Origin: Bacteroidota bacterium
GTDB taxonomy: Bacteria > Bacteroidota > Ignavibacteria > Tepidaquicellales > Tepidaquicellaceae
DNA length: 64,000 nt
NCBI GenBank assembly: GCA_018266835.1
Contig: JAFDZP010000006.1
Span: 124,001 to 188,000 of the forward strand
Direction of reading: 5' to 3'
Part shown: in pieces, positions 37,866-45,967 of the stretch
Layout of the letters: the number at the start of each line of letters is the position of its first letter
Position numbering within the stretch: position 1 is the stretch's first letter
Program-made: the position numbers and the translations under genes
The notes under the pieces: model-generated
Told to the model about the DNA's origin: nothing
Seen by the model: the letters and a program-made list of their open reading frames with translations, nothing else
Database searches by the model: none

Positions 37866-38501
37866 TTAGTTTTTTATTCTTCTTCCACGCTTAGTAGGTT
37901 GTTGAGATTGATCTGAATTTGAAGTTTCCACATTCTGATTTTCATCTTTGGTGTCATTCAAATTTTCAGTATTTGTGTTTGAGCTTCCTTTCTTAGGCTC
38001 AATTTTATTTTTGTATTTAGATTTGAATCCGTCTGTTTCATCAATAATACCGCACCTGATAGCAGAGGTTGAAGAGATTTCTTCTGCGCTCAAAATTTTC
38101 TCTAGGATTTTTTTGGGTTTCCCTGTTAATTCGGATAATGCATCATAAACGGCTTGATCTTTTGAATCCAAGTCATCTAGTTTTGCATCCTTATCATAAG
38201 GCTCCCCATCAGTGCATCTGAATTTTGCACCTGGCTTTGCTTTTCTGTGACCCGGCTCTCCAATGGCAGCAAGTATTGTACCTGCTGTATCCATTTCCCC
38301 ATCTGCATGAGTTCTTATTGCAATGTTGGAGCAATGTAAATCTTGAGCTATTTTCAAAGCGATTTCAGTATCACCTTTAGCTGATTGTATTTCTAGCAAT
38401 AGCTCTTTATCTGAAGATTTATCGTTTTCGATTTCTTCTTTGGCTTTCTTTGTTTTTATTGACAAAGCCTCATCAATTGTGTTCATAATTATTTTTTCCA
38501 T
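37866..38501 (-). CDS. ClpP-like (S14-fold) protein lacking the Ser–His catalytic residues
   Basis: A 211-residue protein. 'GDTEIALKIAQDL', 'DTAGTILAAIGEPGHRKAKP' and 'LTGKPKKIL…SAEEI…GIIDE' follow the order of ClpP: the 'GGSVxAGLAIYD' region, 'ASMGAxLLAAG', 'HTGQPxExIEKD' and 'MSAEEAxxYGLID'. The catalytic Ser position is Thr72 and the 'MIHQP' His region reads 'FRCTDG', so it is probably not a normal serine protease. The last 50 residues are low-complexity and basic at the end (KRGRRIKN). It pairs with the GHKL ATPase gene. Function unknown. Confidence 0.5.
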   Translation of the reverse strand: MEKIIMNTIDEALSIKTKKAKEEIENDKSSDKELLLEIQSAKGDTEIALKIAQDLHCSNIAIRTHADGEMDTAGTILAAIGEPGHRKAKPGAKFRCTDGEPYDKDAKLDDLDSKDQAVYDALSELTGKPKKILEKILSAEEISSTSAIRCGIIDETDGFKSKYKNKIEPKKGSSNTNTENLNDTKDENQNVETSNSDQSQQPTKRGRRIKN

Positions 38502-38521
38502 AATTATTTTTTTGATTTATT

Positions 38522-38580
38522 AAAAAATTCCTTGCAAATGGCAAGGTTAGAAATTTTCGAAACATCTTTTGAAAATTTCT
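38522..38580 (-). terminator. Two hairpins upstream of the ClpP-like gene, one terminator-like
   Basis: On the minus strand AGAAATTTTC/GAAAATTTCT (38549–38580, 10-bp stem) is followed by CCTTGC/GCAAGG (38530–38546) and a six-T run at 38522–38527, ending 21 nt before the ClpP-like start. It either ends an upstream transcript or forms an attenuator. Confidence 0.5.
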
Positions 38581-38765
38581 ATAATAAAAATGCTTAGAAA
38601 ATTTATGAATTTCAAAGAAAGCTATCCTTACTTTTTTTGAAAAGTTAATATATTGAAAATAAGTAAGTTGGTAGAATAAATTTGTAAAAAAATTGAATTA
38701 AGCCGAAATGGATTTTAATAAAGTTGAGAAATGGAAATGCAGTGAGGTGTGTTTTGTTAAGAGAA

Positions 38766-39341
38766 TTAATCCAAAATTAGGTAGCTATCTGTAGATGCGG
38801 TATCAAGAAGAGTTTCTAAAATTACATAAATATTTGTATCTTTTCGTTTTGTTTTTTTATTTTTTTTAAAAGATATAATTGACCTTGTTACATCAATTTC
38901 ACCATAATTTTCTATCAAATTATTATATGCTTTCTTTAATTCATTTATGCTATAACTGCCACCCGAATTTCTAAAAAAAATCATCCTAATGTAATTAAAC
39001 ATTAATGTTTCATCAAATTTAAAATATCCTTTTCCTAAAGCATATTTAAAAAAATAAATTAAATGACTTATTTTAGCCCGCCATCTGATTTTGAACTCCT
39101 GATTCAAAGTTTTATTTTTAGTCGGAATTTTATCTATCACAAAAAAATTACTAATGGGAAAATTTTCATCTACAAAATTAATAATTTCTTTTTGGCATAA
39201 AGAATCAAATAATTTTACTAGTTTGGTTTCACTTTTTGTCCAAATTATTTTGGGAAGTTTAGATCTCGGTCGCCAAACGGGAATGCTAATAAAAGGTGGA
39301 AACTCCTTTTCATCATCAATTTTTATATAATTGCATTTCAT
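38766..39341 (-). CDS. Hypothetical protein, weakly RteC-like
   Basis: A 191-residue basic, helix-rich protein. 'PKIIWTKSETKLVKLFDSL' near residue 30 resembles the 'W-x-G-S/T-xx-x-L-xx-L' region of RteC-type proteins and related Bacteroidota mobile-element proteins, but no catalytic motif is evident. It is placed alone between the ClpP-like unit and the cluster of exported proteins. Confidence 0.4.
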   Translation of the reverse strand: MKCNYIKIDDEKEFPPFISIPVWRPRSKLPKIIWTKSETKLVKLFDSLCQKEIINFVDENFPISNFFVIDKIPTKNKTLNQEFKIRWRAKISHLIYFFKYALGKGYFKFDETLMFNYIRMIFFRNSGGSYSINELKKAYNNLIENYGEIDVTRSIISFKKNKKTKRKDTNIYVILETLLDTASTDSYLILD

Positions 39342-39470
39342 TGTTCGATGTTTAAATTGGACTTTCTCAAAATTAAATGCTTTTTAAAAAAATTAGTACT
39401 CAAATATTAAATCGCAGGAAAATAAATTATCATTAAAATAATCTAAATTTCCTACGATTTCTATATATGA

Positions 39471-39938
39471 TTAGCGCTCTTTTACGAATTCAAATACTTT
39501 TTCATATATCGTAAAAGGATAAATTCTATTTGTAACATAATACAACCAGGTTGGGCGCGACTCCCATGTAAAATGATTTCCCTTATCACCAACGAATTCA
39601 TAGTCCTTAGGTGTGAATATTTTTTTGTTAGTTTCATTAAATGAAACCAGTTCTCTGAATTCTATAAATGAAAATGACTGAAACTTCTGTTCTCGATTAG
39701 TGTAGTCAATACAAGGTTTTGCATAAACATATTTAATCCAAACTTCAATTATATTTTCTGTAGTACCGCTCCTTGAGTTTTCAGTATATCGGTTAATTCC
39801 TTCTGAATCGTAGTAAATGGTTACATTATGATGATTAGCTGTACCCACATATATCCACCTATCACTTTGCCCAGCAGCAGAAGAATATATAACAAATAAA
39901 AGGGGTAGAAAAAGAAGACATTTCTTTAATATTTGCAT
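39471..39938 (-). CDS. Small exported protein, surface-adhesin-E-like (paralogue A1)
   Basis: A 155-residue protein with signal peptide 1–23 ending 'SAAGQ'. 'DRWIYVGTANHHNVTIYYDS' and 'EVWIKYVYA' follow the pattern of adhesin-E-like proteins (W…YYDxxxI…W.K). It overlaps the stop of the upstream gene by 13 bp, so the group is cotranscribed. Function unknown. Confidence 0.6.
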   Translation of the reverse strand: MQILKKCLLFLPLLFVIYSSAAGQSDRWIYVGTANHHNVTIYYDSEGINRYTENSRSGTTENIIEVWIKYVYAKPCIDYTNREQKFQSFSFIEFRELVSFNETNKKIFTPKDYEFVGDKGNHFTWESRPTWLYYVTNRIYPFTIYEKVFEFVKER

Positions 39939-40420
39939 AATTTTTCCTTTAAGGTTTCTGCAATCGATAAAGGCTGAATATCCTCCATTTTTGATTTGTC
40001 ATAAGAGTGCGAATATTCCGACTTCCATTTTGATTCTTTTGCATTGTATACTATTGTTTCAAGGATATCATATTTATTTTCAACACAGTCTATTCTGTAG
40101 AGATAAAACGATAGATTAACACTCTTTGAGCTTTCATTGTATTCCTGAACCCAAGCTCCTAATGTATTATCTTGATAAATAAATTTTGCAATAGATTTTG
40201 TATCATATCCAATTTCTTTTATTTTATCACCTTCTCGGTATTCTTTTATTATCTCCATTCTGTCGTTTGAAGTAATATCCACCCACGAATTTCCCATTAT
40301 AAAAAAATTATCATCATCTGGCGAGGTATTATTTTTATTCCTCATTGTAATGCACCCATCAAATATCATTAACGGTATTAAAAGAATTAATAAATGTAAA
40401 ACTAATTTTGATTTAATCAT
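39926..40420 (-). CDS. Small lipoprotein, adhesin-E-like (paralogue A2)
   Basis: A 164-residue protein. The signal ends in 'MIFDGC', a lipobox. It keeps the same skeleton as its neighbours ('WVDITSN', 'IGYDTKSIAK', 'GAWVQEY', 'LYRIDCVENKY', terminal 'LKEKLCKY'). Probably an outer-membrane or periplasmic lipoprotein. Part of a five-gene cluster. Confidence 0.6.
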   Translation of the reverse strand: MIKSKLVLHLLILLIPLMIFDGCITMRNKNNTSPDDDNFFIMGNSWVDITSNDRMEIIKEYREGDKIKEIGYDTKSIAKFIYQDNTLGAWVQEYNESSKSVNLSFYLYRIDCVENKYDILETIVYNAKESKWKSEYSHSYDKSKMEDIQPLSIAETLKEKLCKY

Positions 40421-40431
40421 ATTGTTAAAGT

Positions 40432-40845
40432 TTATTTACATAATTTTTTAAAAAGTTCTTCATAAACGGTTTCAGGCTTTATAGATTCTGTAATGTGTTC
40501 TGAACTTATAGTTTCCTGATCTCCTGTTCTATAAAGGTAAATCAATTTTACCCTCACAAATTCTTTTTCAACACAGCTTATATATATCTCCATTAGTCTC
40601 GATTCCACTTTTTTACTTTTAAATTCCATAGGCGTGCTTGCATTTTCAACTTTTATCCAGACATGATAAAAATTCTCTTCCTCGTTTTTTGTAATAGTTT
40701 GAGAATCGTAATAATAGAAATCGTTGCCTGTTGTAACTGAGAATAAAGTCCATCGGTCTGTTTGGGCTGTTGTATAATTCGAATAACACACAACGAAGGC
40801 AAACATAAATAAAACTAGAATTTTCTTTTTATAATTAGCTTTCAT
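40432..40845 (-). CDS. Small exported protein, adhesin-E-like (paralogue A3)
   Basis: A 137-residue protein with a signal peptide to about residue 28 ('NYTTAQ'). 'DRWTLFSVTTGNDFYYYDSQ', 'YHVWIKVEN' and terminal 'VYEELFKKLCK' match A1 and A2. Function unknown. Confidence 0.6.
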   Translation of the reverse strand: MKANYKKKILVLFMFAFVVCYSNYTTAQTDRWTLFSVTTGNDFYYYDSQTITKNEEENFYHVWIKVENASTPMEFKSKKVESRLMEIYISCVEKEFVRVKLIYLYRTGDQETISSEHITESIKPETVYEELFKKLCK

Positions 40846-40874
40846 AAATATTTTTTAAATTTGAAAATATCTCG

Positions 40875-41261
40875 TCAATAACATTCATATCTGTATAATT
40901 TCCATTTAGCAGAATCATCTCTTCTAAAGTAAAGTATTGCAGTAGATTTTTTGTAAGCCACACCTTTAAACTGTATTTCTTTACTATACTGGTTAACTGT
41001 GTAATTATGGAAACTAAAAAAACTGTTTTGCAAATATGGAAAAGCTACAGAAGGATCTTCATAAGCTTTATTAACTTGGTTATTTATTGTGACTGTAGTT
41101 TCAATTCTACTTTCACAATACAATCCAAATCCCTCATAACTATGTATTCCATTTGAAACAAATTCACTGGCAAAATTTTCAAAATCCTTATTTACCATTG
41201 AACCCGAACAAGCAGAGAATAGACAAAATAAAACAATAGATGTAAAAAATATTTTTTTCAT
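40875..41261 (-). CDS. Small lipoprotein (paralogue B1)
   Basis: A 128-residue protein with lipobox 'LFSAC'. 'FENFASEFVSNGIHSYEGFG' and 'KWKLYRYECY' are shared with B2 at 41322, defining a second family in the cluster. Function unknown. Confidence 0.6.
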   Translation of the reverse strand: MKKIFFTSIVLFCLFSACSGSMVNKDFENFASEFVSNGIHSYEGFGLYCESRIETTVTINNQVNKAYEDPSVAFPYLQNSFFSFHNYTVNQYSKEIQFKGVAYKKSTAILYFRRDDSAKWKLYRYECY

Positions 41262-41321
41262 AACAATTTTAATTTATCGAGAAGATATTTTCTCAGTAAT
41301 ATTATACCGGATTTTTGACAT

Positions 41322-41687
41322 TTAAAGAATTGCATCATACTTATAAAGCTTCCATTCTCCATCTGAATTCTCCCTAAAGTATATACTTATTTTATATTCC
41401 CCATCTGATAATTCTATTCTATTCTTTTTTATCTTAAATTTTTTGAACTCGAAGAAGTATTTCAAATAATTATATGCTGTTGTGGGTTTTTCTTTAGTGG
41501 GATTTCCTTGGTCATTTGTAGTGCTAACTTTACTTTCGCAGTATGCTTCAAATCCAGATAGGCTACTAGTTCCATTATCAATGAAATCATTAGCAAATTC
41601 TTTAAATGTTTGAGTTTGAGCTTGAAGAGATGAAAAGATAAATGAATAGACAATAACAATTAGTAAAACAGAAAATGTTTTTTTCAT
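41322..41687 (-). CDS. Small exported protein (paralogue B2)
   Basis: A 121-residue protein starting MKKTFSVLLIVIVYSFIFSS with a signal peptide ending 'LQAQ'. 'FKEFANDFIDNGTSSLSGFE' and 'EWKLYKYDAIL' match B1. The start at 41687 is chosen because the signal peptide begins there; an in-frame ATG at 41714 would add nine residues. It is the first gene of the cluster. Confidence 0.6.
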   Translation of the reverse strand: MKKTFSVLLIVIVYSFIFSSLQAQTQTFKEFANDFIDNGTSSLSGFEAYCESKVSTTNDQGNPTKEKPTTAYNYLKYFFEFKKFKIKKNRIELSDGEYKISIYFRENSDGEWKLYKYDAIL

Positions 41688-41712
41688 AGGAGTAAGATTA
41701 GGTTTATAAAAC

Positions 41713-41849
41713 AAAAAAGGGGCGACCTTATATGTCGCTACCCATCAGGCACTGGTATGCCCACAAGCTAGCTAATATAAAGCACACCCCATATTGAGGC
41801 GTGACCTTATACTTCGTTCAGCTTGTTTAAAATTACCAGTTTTGATGGG
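41713..41849 (-). ncRNA. Candidate structured non-coding RNA with terminator
   Basis: Read on the minus strand, nested pairs form one long stem: CCCATCA/TGATGGG (41843–41849 with 41741–41747), ACTGGT/ACCAGT, ACAAGCT/AGCTTGT, ATAAG/CTTTAT and a terminal CACGCC/GGTGTG hairpin. The 3' end has a GCGAC/GTCGC hairpin followed by CCCCTTTTTTG, a terminator. One pair is a wobble that works only in the minus-strand RNA. A 12-nt near-repeat (ATAAGGTCxxxCC) occurs in the apical arm and in the terminator. It does not match a class I recognise. Confidence 0.45.
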
Positions 41850-42012
41850 CGAACTCAGTTAAAGTTACGTTAAACTTTATATGTGAATTTCTTTTTTACT
41901 CGATAGTTAAAATTATTTGAATCAATGTAACAATCTGAATATTATTTTTGTAGGTAATTTTGCTTTACCCTAAATTTAGGAACCATTTAATAATGACCAA
42001 CTGTTGCGGGAG

Positions 42013-42036
42013 TTTTGTCCAGGATTGTGGACAAAA
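42013..42036. repeat. TTTTGTCC/GGACAAAA palindrome
   Basis: An 8-bp perfect stem with an 8-nt loop. A related 22-bp palindrome lies at 42665–42686; both share the GTCCA…TGGACAAAA layout. Confidence 0.6.
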
Positions 42037-42664
42037 TTATCAAGCACTTGAACTAAAAAATATCTTGCTAATTAGAACGATTTTACTCTATTTTCCACCT
42101 TCAGGTTTTTTTATTTTTTAAAGCTCAAAAATGCTAATTCTGTTTAGTATAAGATGTTTTTAAAAATAATTCAGAGATAATCACCTAATATACCAGTAAA
42201 TATGCTTAGAATGATAACTAAGGTATATAATAAAGGAGAATAATAGTAATAAACAATATAGATCTTACATACCTATTACCTAGATATAAGAAGTAACAGC
42301 GCAATTGAAGTAAGACTGAACAAACAAAGGCGATATTTTTTATTTTCAAAATCTTCCAATTCCATTCTTTAGTAAATAATTAGTACTTAATAAATAATGC
42401 CTACTTAAAATACAGGTTTAAAGCCATTCTGAGCCTCGATCTGATTTAGGCAGGTAGGATATAGAGTCTTATTCTTAAATCTTGTCTTATATGTAAATCT
42501 AAAGCCATTTAATATTAAATCTACACAGGTTCTGAGATGTAATTTCTTACTTCACCAATTTTTGCAATAATTATAGTCGTAATTAAATAGTAAACTTCCA
42601 GGTTGGATTTAAGAAGGATTTAAGTTGGTAAATATATTTACGTATCCCGCCCATCCATAAAAAA

Positions 42665-42686
42665 ATGTCCATGATCTTGGACAAAA
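42665..42686. repeat. TGTCC/GGACA palindrome
   Basis: TGTCCatgatcttGGACA followed by AAAA lies just past the 3' end of the polymerase-like gene and resembles the palindrome at 42013. Possibly a protein-binding site. Confidence 0.5.
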
Positions 42687-42704
42687 ACCGTGGACGCTAG
42701 AAAA

Positions 42705-44018
42705 TCATTTCTTCTCAATTATCGGTAAGTTGCCAAATTTCCCTTTGTAAACTTCCTCCATTTTCATTCTTAGCTCATCTTCATATTGTTCGTCTATAAC
42801 AAATGAATCATGTATGCATAAGACTAGAATGCCGCGTTTTGCAAAGGACATTAATATTTCATGCGCCATATTAGAATCATGATTTGTCAGTTCATGGCAT
42901 TTCTCGGTAAATAAGTCTTCTTCTATCTGCTTGTTGTGGGCAATTAATTCATCAACCATTTGCAGTCTGGTTTTAAATTTGTTATCACCAACAGTATTAA
43001 ATAAATCTTCATCATCCCTTATCTTATCTCCAAAAGCATTAATTGCGCCATTCTTATCCTTAGCATTAATCATAACCAGAAATAATCTTTTATATGCGCT
43101 TCTTTGATCTTTTGTAAGATTTGCTCTTACTTCATATGGATCAAAATTTGAAGGTAGTTTAATTTGTCTCAAATCATATAGCATTTTTGGATGTAATGAT
43201 TTATAGTCAAGCTCGATAGTTGGTTTCCCATTGATATACAACTCTGCTCGAAGCTCATTTCTCAGTGTACTTTCCAATCCCCATTAAAACCGGCCCGCGA
43301 TGGTTGGTTTATCATTATATATTCTTACCATATAAGTTGTTTTTAAATTAATCTTATACTCGGAATTTATAGGTATAAGTTTATTTACATCCTCAATGGC
43401 AAAATCTTGAATGGTACTCTTGTATGCATTGAACAAGCTTGCTGGTAGCTTCTCAAAAGATATTTTTGTGGATTCTCTTAAATCGTTATATAATTCCATA
43501 TCTTTGTGAAGCTTTTCTTTGAACAAATATGGTTTATATTTTACGTCTACTTTCTCACCGTTTTTTTCTTTCCTCAAAATTATGAATGTTTTGGGTCTTT
43601 GTACCTCAACAGTTTTATACTCCAAATGAGAAATTAGGTTGAACATCTTTTCAGTAGCAAAATATCCCGTTCTTAGTCTGTTTAATATGGCAGGTCTTTC
43701 AGTTACATATCCATTTGTCTTCAGAGCATCTAGAGTTTTAGTTACAATTGTATAGGTTTGGTAATCAGGTATGTTCTCTCCAGGCACGCCATTGTAAAAA
43801 GTCTGTGCTCTTGAAATCAGCAAGGGATTATTATTGCGTGAAGATATTTTAAGATTTATCATCAGATTTACAATGAACTCAGTTTTTTCTTTTGTTAATC
43901 TATTTCCCAGGTTTAAAGATCTTCGCAGCCAATCGGCAGTTCGGATAATCTCTGAGTCTTTTGTCCATAATCTAAAATTATGAAACTTGTCTTTTCCTAT
44001 AAATCCACTCATATGCAA
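42705..44018 (-). pseudogene. Polymerase-like (family A-type palm) gene interrupted by one in-frame TAA
   Basis: The frame from 44018 is open to a TAA at 43284–43286, then open again in the same frame to 42705. The upstream part (244 codons) ends '…NDKPTIAGRF'; the next in-frame codons give 'WGLESTLRNELRAELYIN', then 'ELDYKSLHPKMLYD' (palm motif A-like) and 'LCIHDSFVIDEQYEDEL' (motif C-like, cf. 'HDE' of DNA polymerase I and 'HDSFG' of T7 RNA polymerase). The TAA may have replaced Tyr in a 'GRFYG'-like motif. It is either a nonsense-mutated gene or a read-through case. The precise family is not certain. Confidence 0.6.
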
Positions 44019-44080
44019 AATTAATTGTTTTCAATAAAAAAGAGCGGGCACTTTTGTATGCCCACCCTGTTAGTTAGTTG

Positions 44081-44473
44081 TCAGCTGAATTTGAAGTTAA
44101 ATGTTTCTTCGTATCTGTTCCATTCGCTGATGTACTTATCATTGACTACTGTAATTTTGTAACATTCATTCGGGTATCTGTCGTCATCCTTTACTATCAT
44201 TATCAGTCCGAGCTTTATCAGTTCACGGAATGACTTTTTAGTTGTGTTCCGGCTGAGATTGGCGAGTTTGCTTACACCAAGCAGGTTGATCTCAAAAGCA
44301 TCAGACACAATCGTATCCTTTTTATATTCCATGCATCTTTGCTTCAAATATCCATACAGCCATTTAGTAAAATAACTTTTGACCTTCATGGTGTCAAAGC
44401 TTGGGTGGAACTGCGTATCGCACAGTTTCATGAACTCTTCCATTCGATCTGCTCTATTCTTAGTCAGCTTCAT
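44081..44473 (-). CDS. Winged-helix DNA-binding protein, likely plasmid/ICE replication or regulation
   Basis: A 130-residue protein. Residues 55–120 ('INLLGVSKLANLSRNTTKKS', 'ELIKLGLIMIVKDDDRYPNE') look like a winged helix-turn-helix. It overlaps the upstream gene by 1 bp (ATGA-type junction) and is followed by the polymerase-like gene. Function inferred from context only. Confidence 0.5.
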   Translation of the reverse strand: MKLTKNRADRMEEFMKLCDTQFHPSFDTMKVKSYFTKWLYGYLKQRCMEYKKDTIVSDAFEINLLGVSKLANLSRNTTKKSFRELIKLGLIMIVKDDDRYPNECYKITVVNDKYISEWNRYEETFNFKFS

Positions 44474-44733
44474 TAAAGTACCTCCTTGTATTTGTCAAAG
44501 AAATCGTAGTACTCAACTTCATACGGTTCCTCGCTGCTGAGCATCCTGTTTAGTTTATTTCTTTCTTTTAAATCTCTTGAAATGTCGTCACCGAACTGGT
44601 GGGCTTTGATCATTTCTTTTTCCAGCTGATCAAATTCCTTTTTTGAGATTTCATAGTAGACTGGTCCTAGAGACTCGTCTTTGAGAATTTCCATTCTCAT
44701 TTTAAAGAACTTTAATTTTTTTCTCGTTTTCAT
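44473..44733 (-). CDS. Hypothetical protein, 86 residues
   Basis: Charged, helix-rich protein starting MKTRKKLKFFKMRMEILKDE, with an acidic C-terminus ('EEPYEVEYYDFFDKY'). Its stop overlaps the start of the winged-helix gene, so both are in one operon. Not recognised. Confidence 0.5.
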   Translation of the reverse strand: MKTRKKLKFFKMRMEILKDESLGPVYYEISKKEFDQLEKEMIKAHQFGDDISRDLKERNKLNRMLSSEEPYEVEYYDFFDKYKEVL

Positions 44734-45217
44734 TAGTCAATATAATTTTAATTATCGGAGGAAACCTCTTCATGAGCATTTAATAGTATTTGACAATTTA
44801 ACCAACAAGTTTATGGATCCAAAAATACTGACCCTCTGTGAATGTCAAAAACTGTTAAATCCCAGTAAATACTTGCTAAACAAAATTAACGTTTGACACT
44901 TGTCGTTCAAAATATGTCGTTGTTACTGACCATCAGTCACCGTGAGGTAAATAAAAATTTTGGAATGAGGTTTTTGGGAGGTATTCAAAAATAATTTAAA
45001 TATGAAGTTTGTTCGAGGTTATTAACCGGCCGAGGAGTTACTTGGCTCGCGCGAGGGACTGGCTAGTTTATAAATGTTGTATTTTGTTGTTGGTCAAATT
45101 GATACTGACCATTAATAAAAAAATTATATCAAGTGATGAATAGGGATCCTAATTTAGGATAGAAATGAATTACAGATAGCTGTGCCTTAATGGATCTAGA
45201 TAAGATAGTAAAGGAAA
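44734..45217. other. Non-coding gap with recurring TACTGACC motifs
   Basis: No gene seen. ACTGACC occurs at about 44829, 44935 and 45103, twice as part of small inverted repeats (CTGAccaTCAG; TGGTCA…TGACCA). A short GC-rich stretch ('GCTCGCGCGAGG') lies at about 45044. It could be an origin or control region upstream of the replication-type genes; weak. Confidence 0.4.
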
Positions 45218-45967
45218 CTACAATTTATAAATACTTTTCTCCAATTCTTTTTTTCTATCTCTCCATTCAGGCAACATTGAATTTAATAGATTATAAAATC
45301 GGCGATCATGATTACGGTAAAGTAAGTGACATAGTTCATGAATTATCACATAGTCTATACACCGAGTAGGCATTTTAATAAGTAATTGATTGAGAATTAA
45401 TTTATCCTTTGTATTACAGCTACCCCATCTGGTATGCATTAACTTAACAGAAAGTCTGGGCTTAGACAAAACTAATTTACTAAACATTTGAAAATTAATT
45501 TCCAGCCGTTCGTTGAATTTTTTCTTAGAAGATGTTTCATACCAATTCTTAATTAGAACATTTACAACCTTTGAGTTTGTTTTGTATTTAGTAAATACAT
45601 TGATAATGTTTCCATTCAAGCGGACATCTTCTAAATTAGACTTGTTTACTTTGAGTCTACAATGTCTTCCCAGATAATAATAAGATTCTCCACTTATAAA
45701 TTTCCGAGATGGAAATTTAGGTAACAGTGATTCGTAATAGTCTAAACTTTTAATTATCCATGATATTTTTTTCTGAACAATCTTATGGATTTTTTCAAGT
45801 GAAGATTTCGGGGGCGCATAAACTTTCACGCATTGCTCTGGGGTGACAATTATTCCAAGAGTTTTGCGGTTTTTAAATTCAACCGTGTACTCAATTTTCT
45901 TGCTTCCAAATTGCAACGAAAAATTTAGATCATTATTGGAAGCCATCTCAGTATCTATGTTTTGCAA
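45218..45967 (-). CDS. DUF45/YgjP-like zinc metallopeptidase associated with type I R-M
   Basis: A 249-residue protein with the zinc motif 'HELCH' (210–214) followed by 'LLYRNHDRRF', and 'WGSC' (181–184), the hallmarks of the YgjP/SprT-like metallopeptidase family (PF01863). Such genes commonly follow hsdR. It overlaps hsdR by 20 bp and is the last gene of the operon. Confidence 0.88.
   Translation of the reverse strand: MQNIDTEMASNNDLNFSLQFGSKKIEYTVEFKNRKTLGIIVTPEQCVKVYAPPKSSLEKIHKIVQKKISWIIKSLDYYESLLPKFPSRKFISGESYYYLGRHCRLKVNKSNLEDVRLNGNIINVFTKYKTNSKVVNVLIKNWYETSSKKKFNERLEINFQMFSKLVLSKPRLSVKLMHTRWGSCNTKDKLILNQLLIKMPTRCIDYVIIHELCHLLYRNHDRRFYNLLNSMLPEWRDRKKELEKSIYKL

Larger units (their letters stand above)
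41850..42704. other. Non-coding gap between exported-protein cluster and polymerase-like gene
   Basis: No ORF of note. It holds two related palindromes (42013–42036 and 42665–42686) and otherwise AT-rich sequence with stop codons in all frames. Confidence 0.7.

Noticed and set aside
41713-41849. Retron or integron attC site
   Set aside because: No reverse transcriptase or integron integrase is near, and the core motifs of attC are absent.
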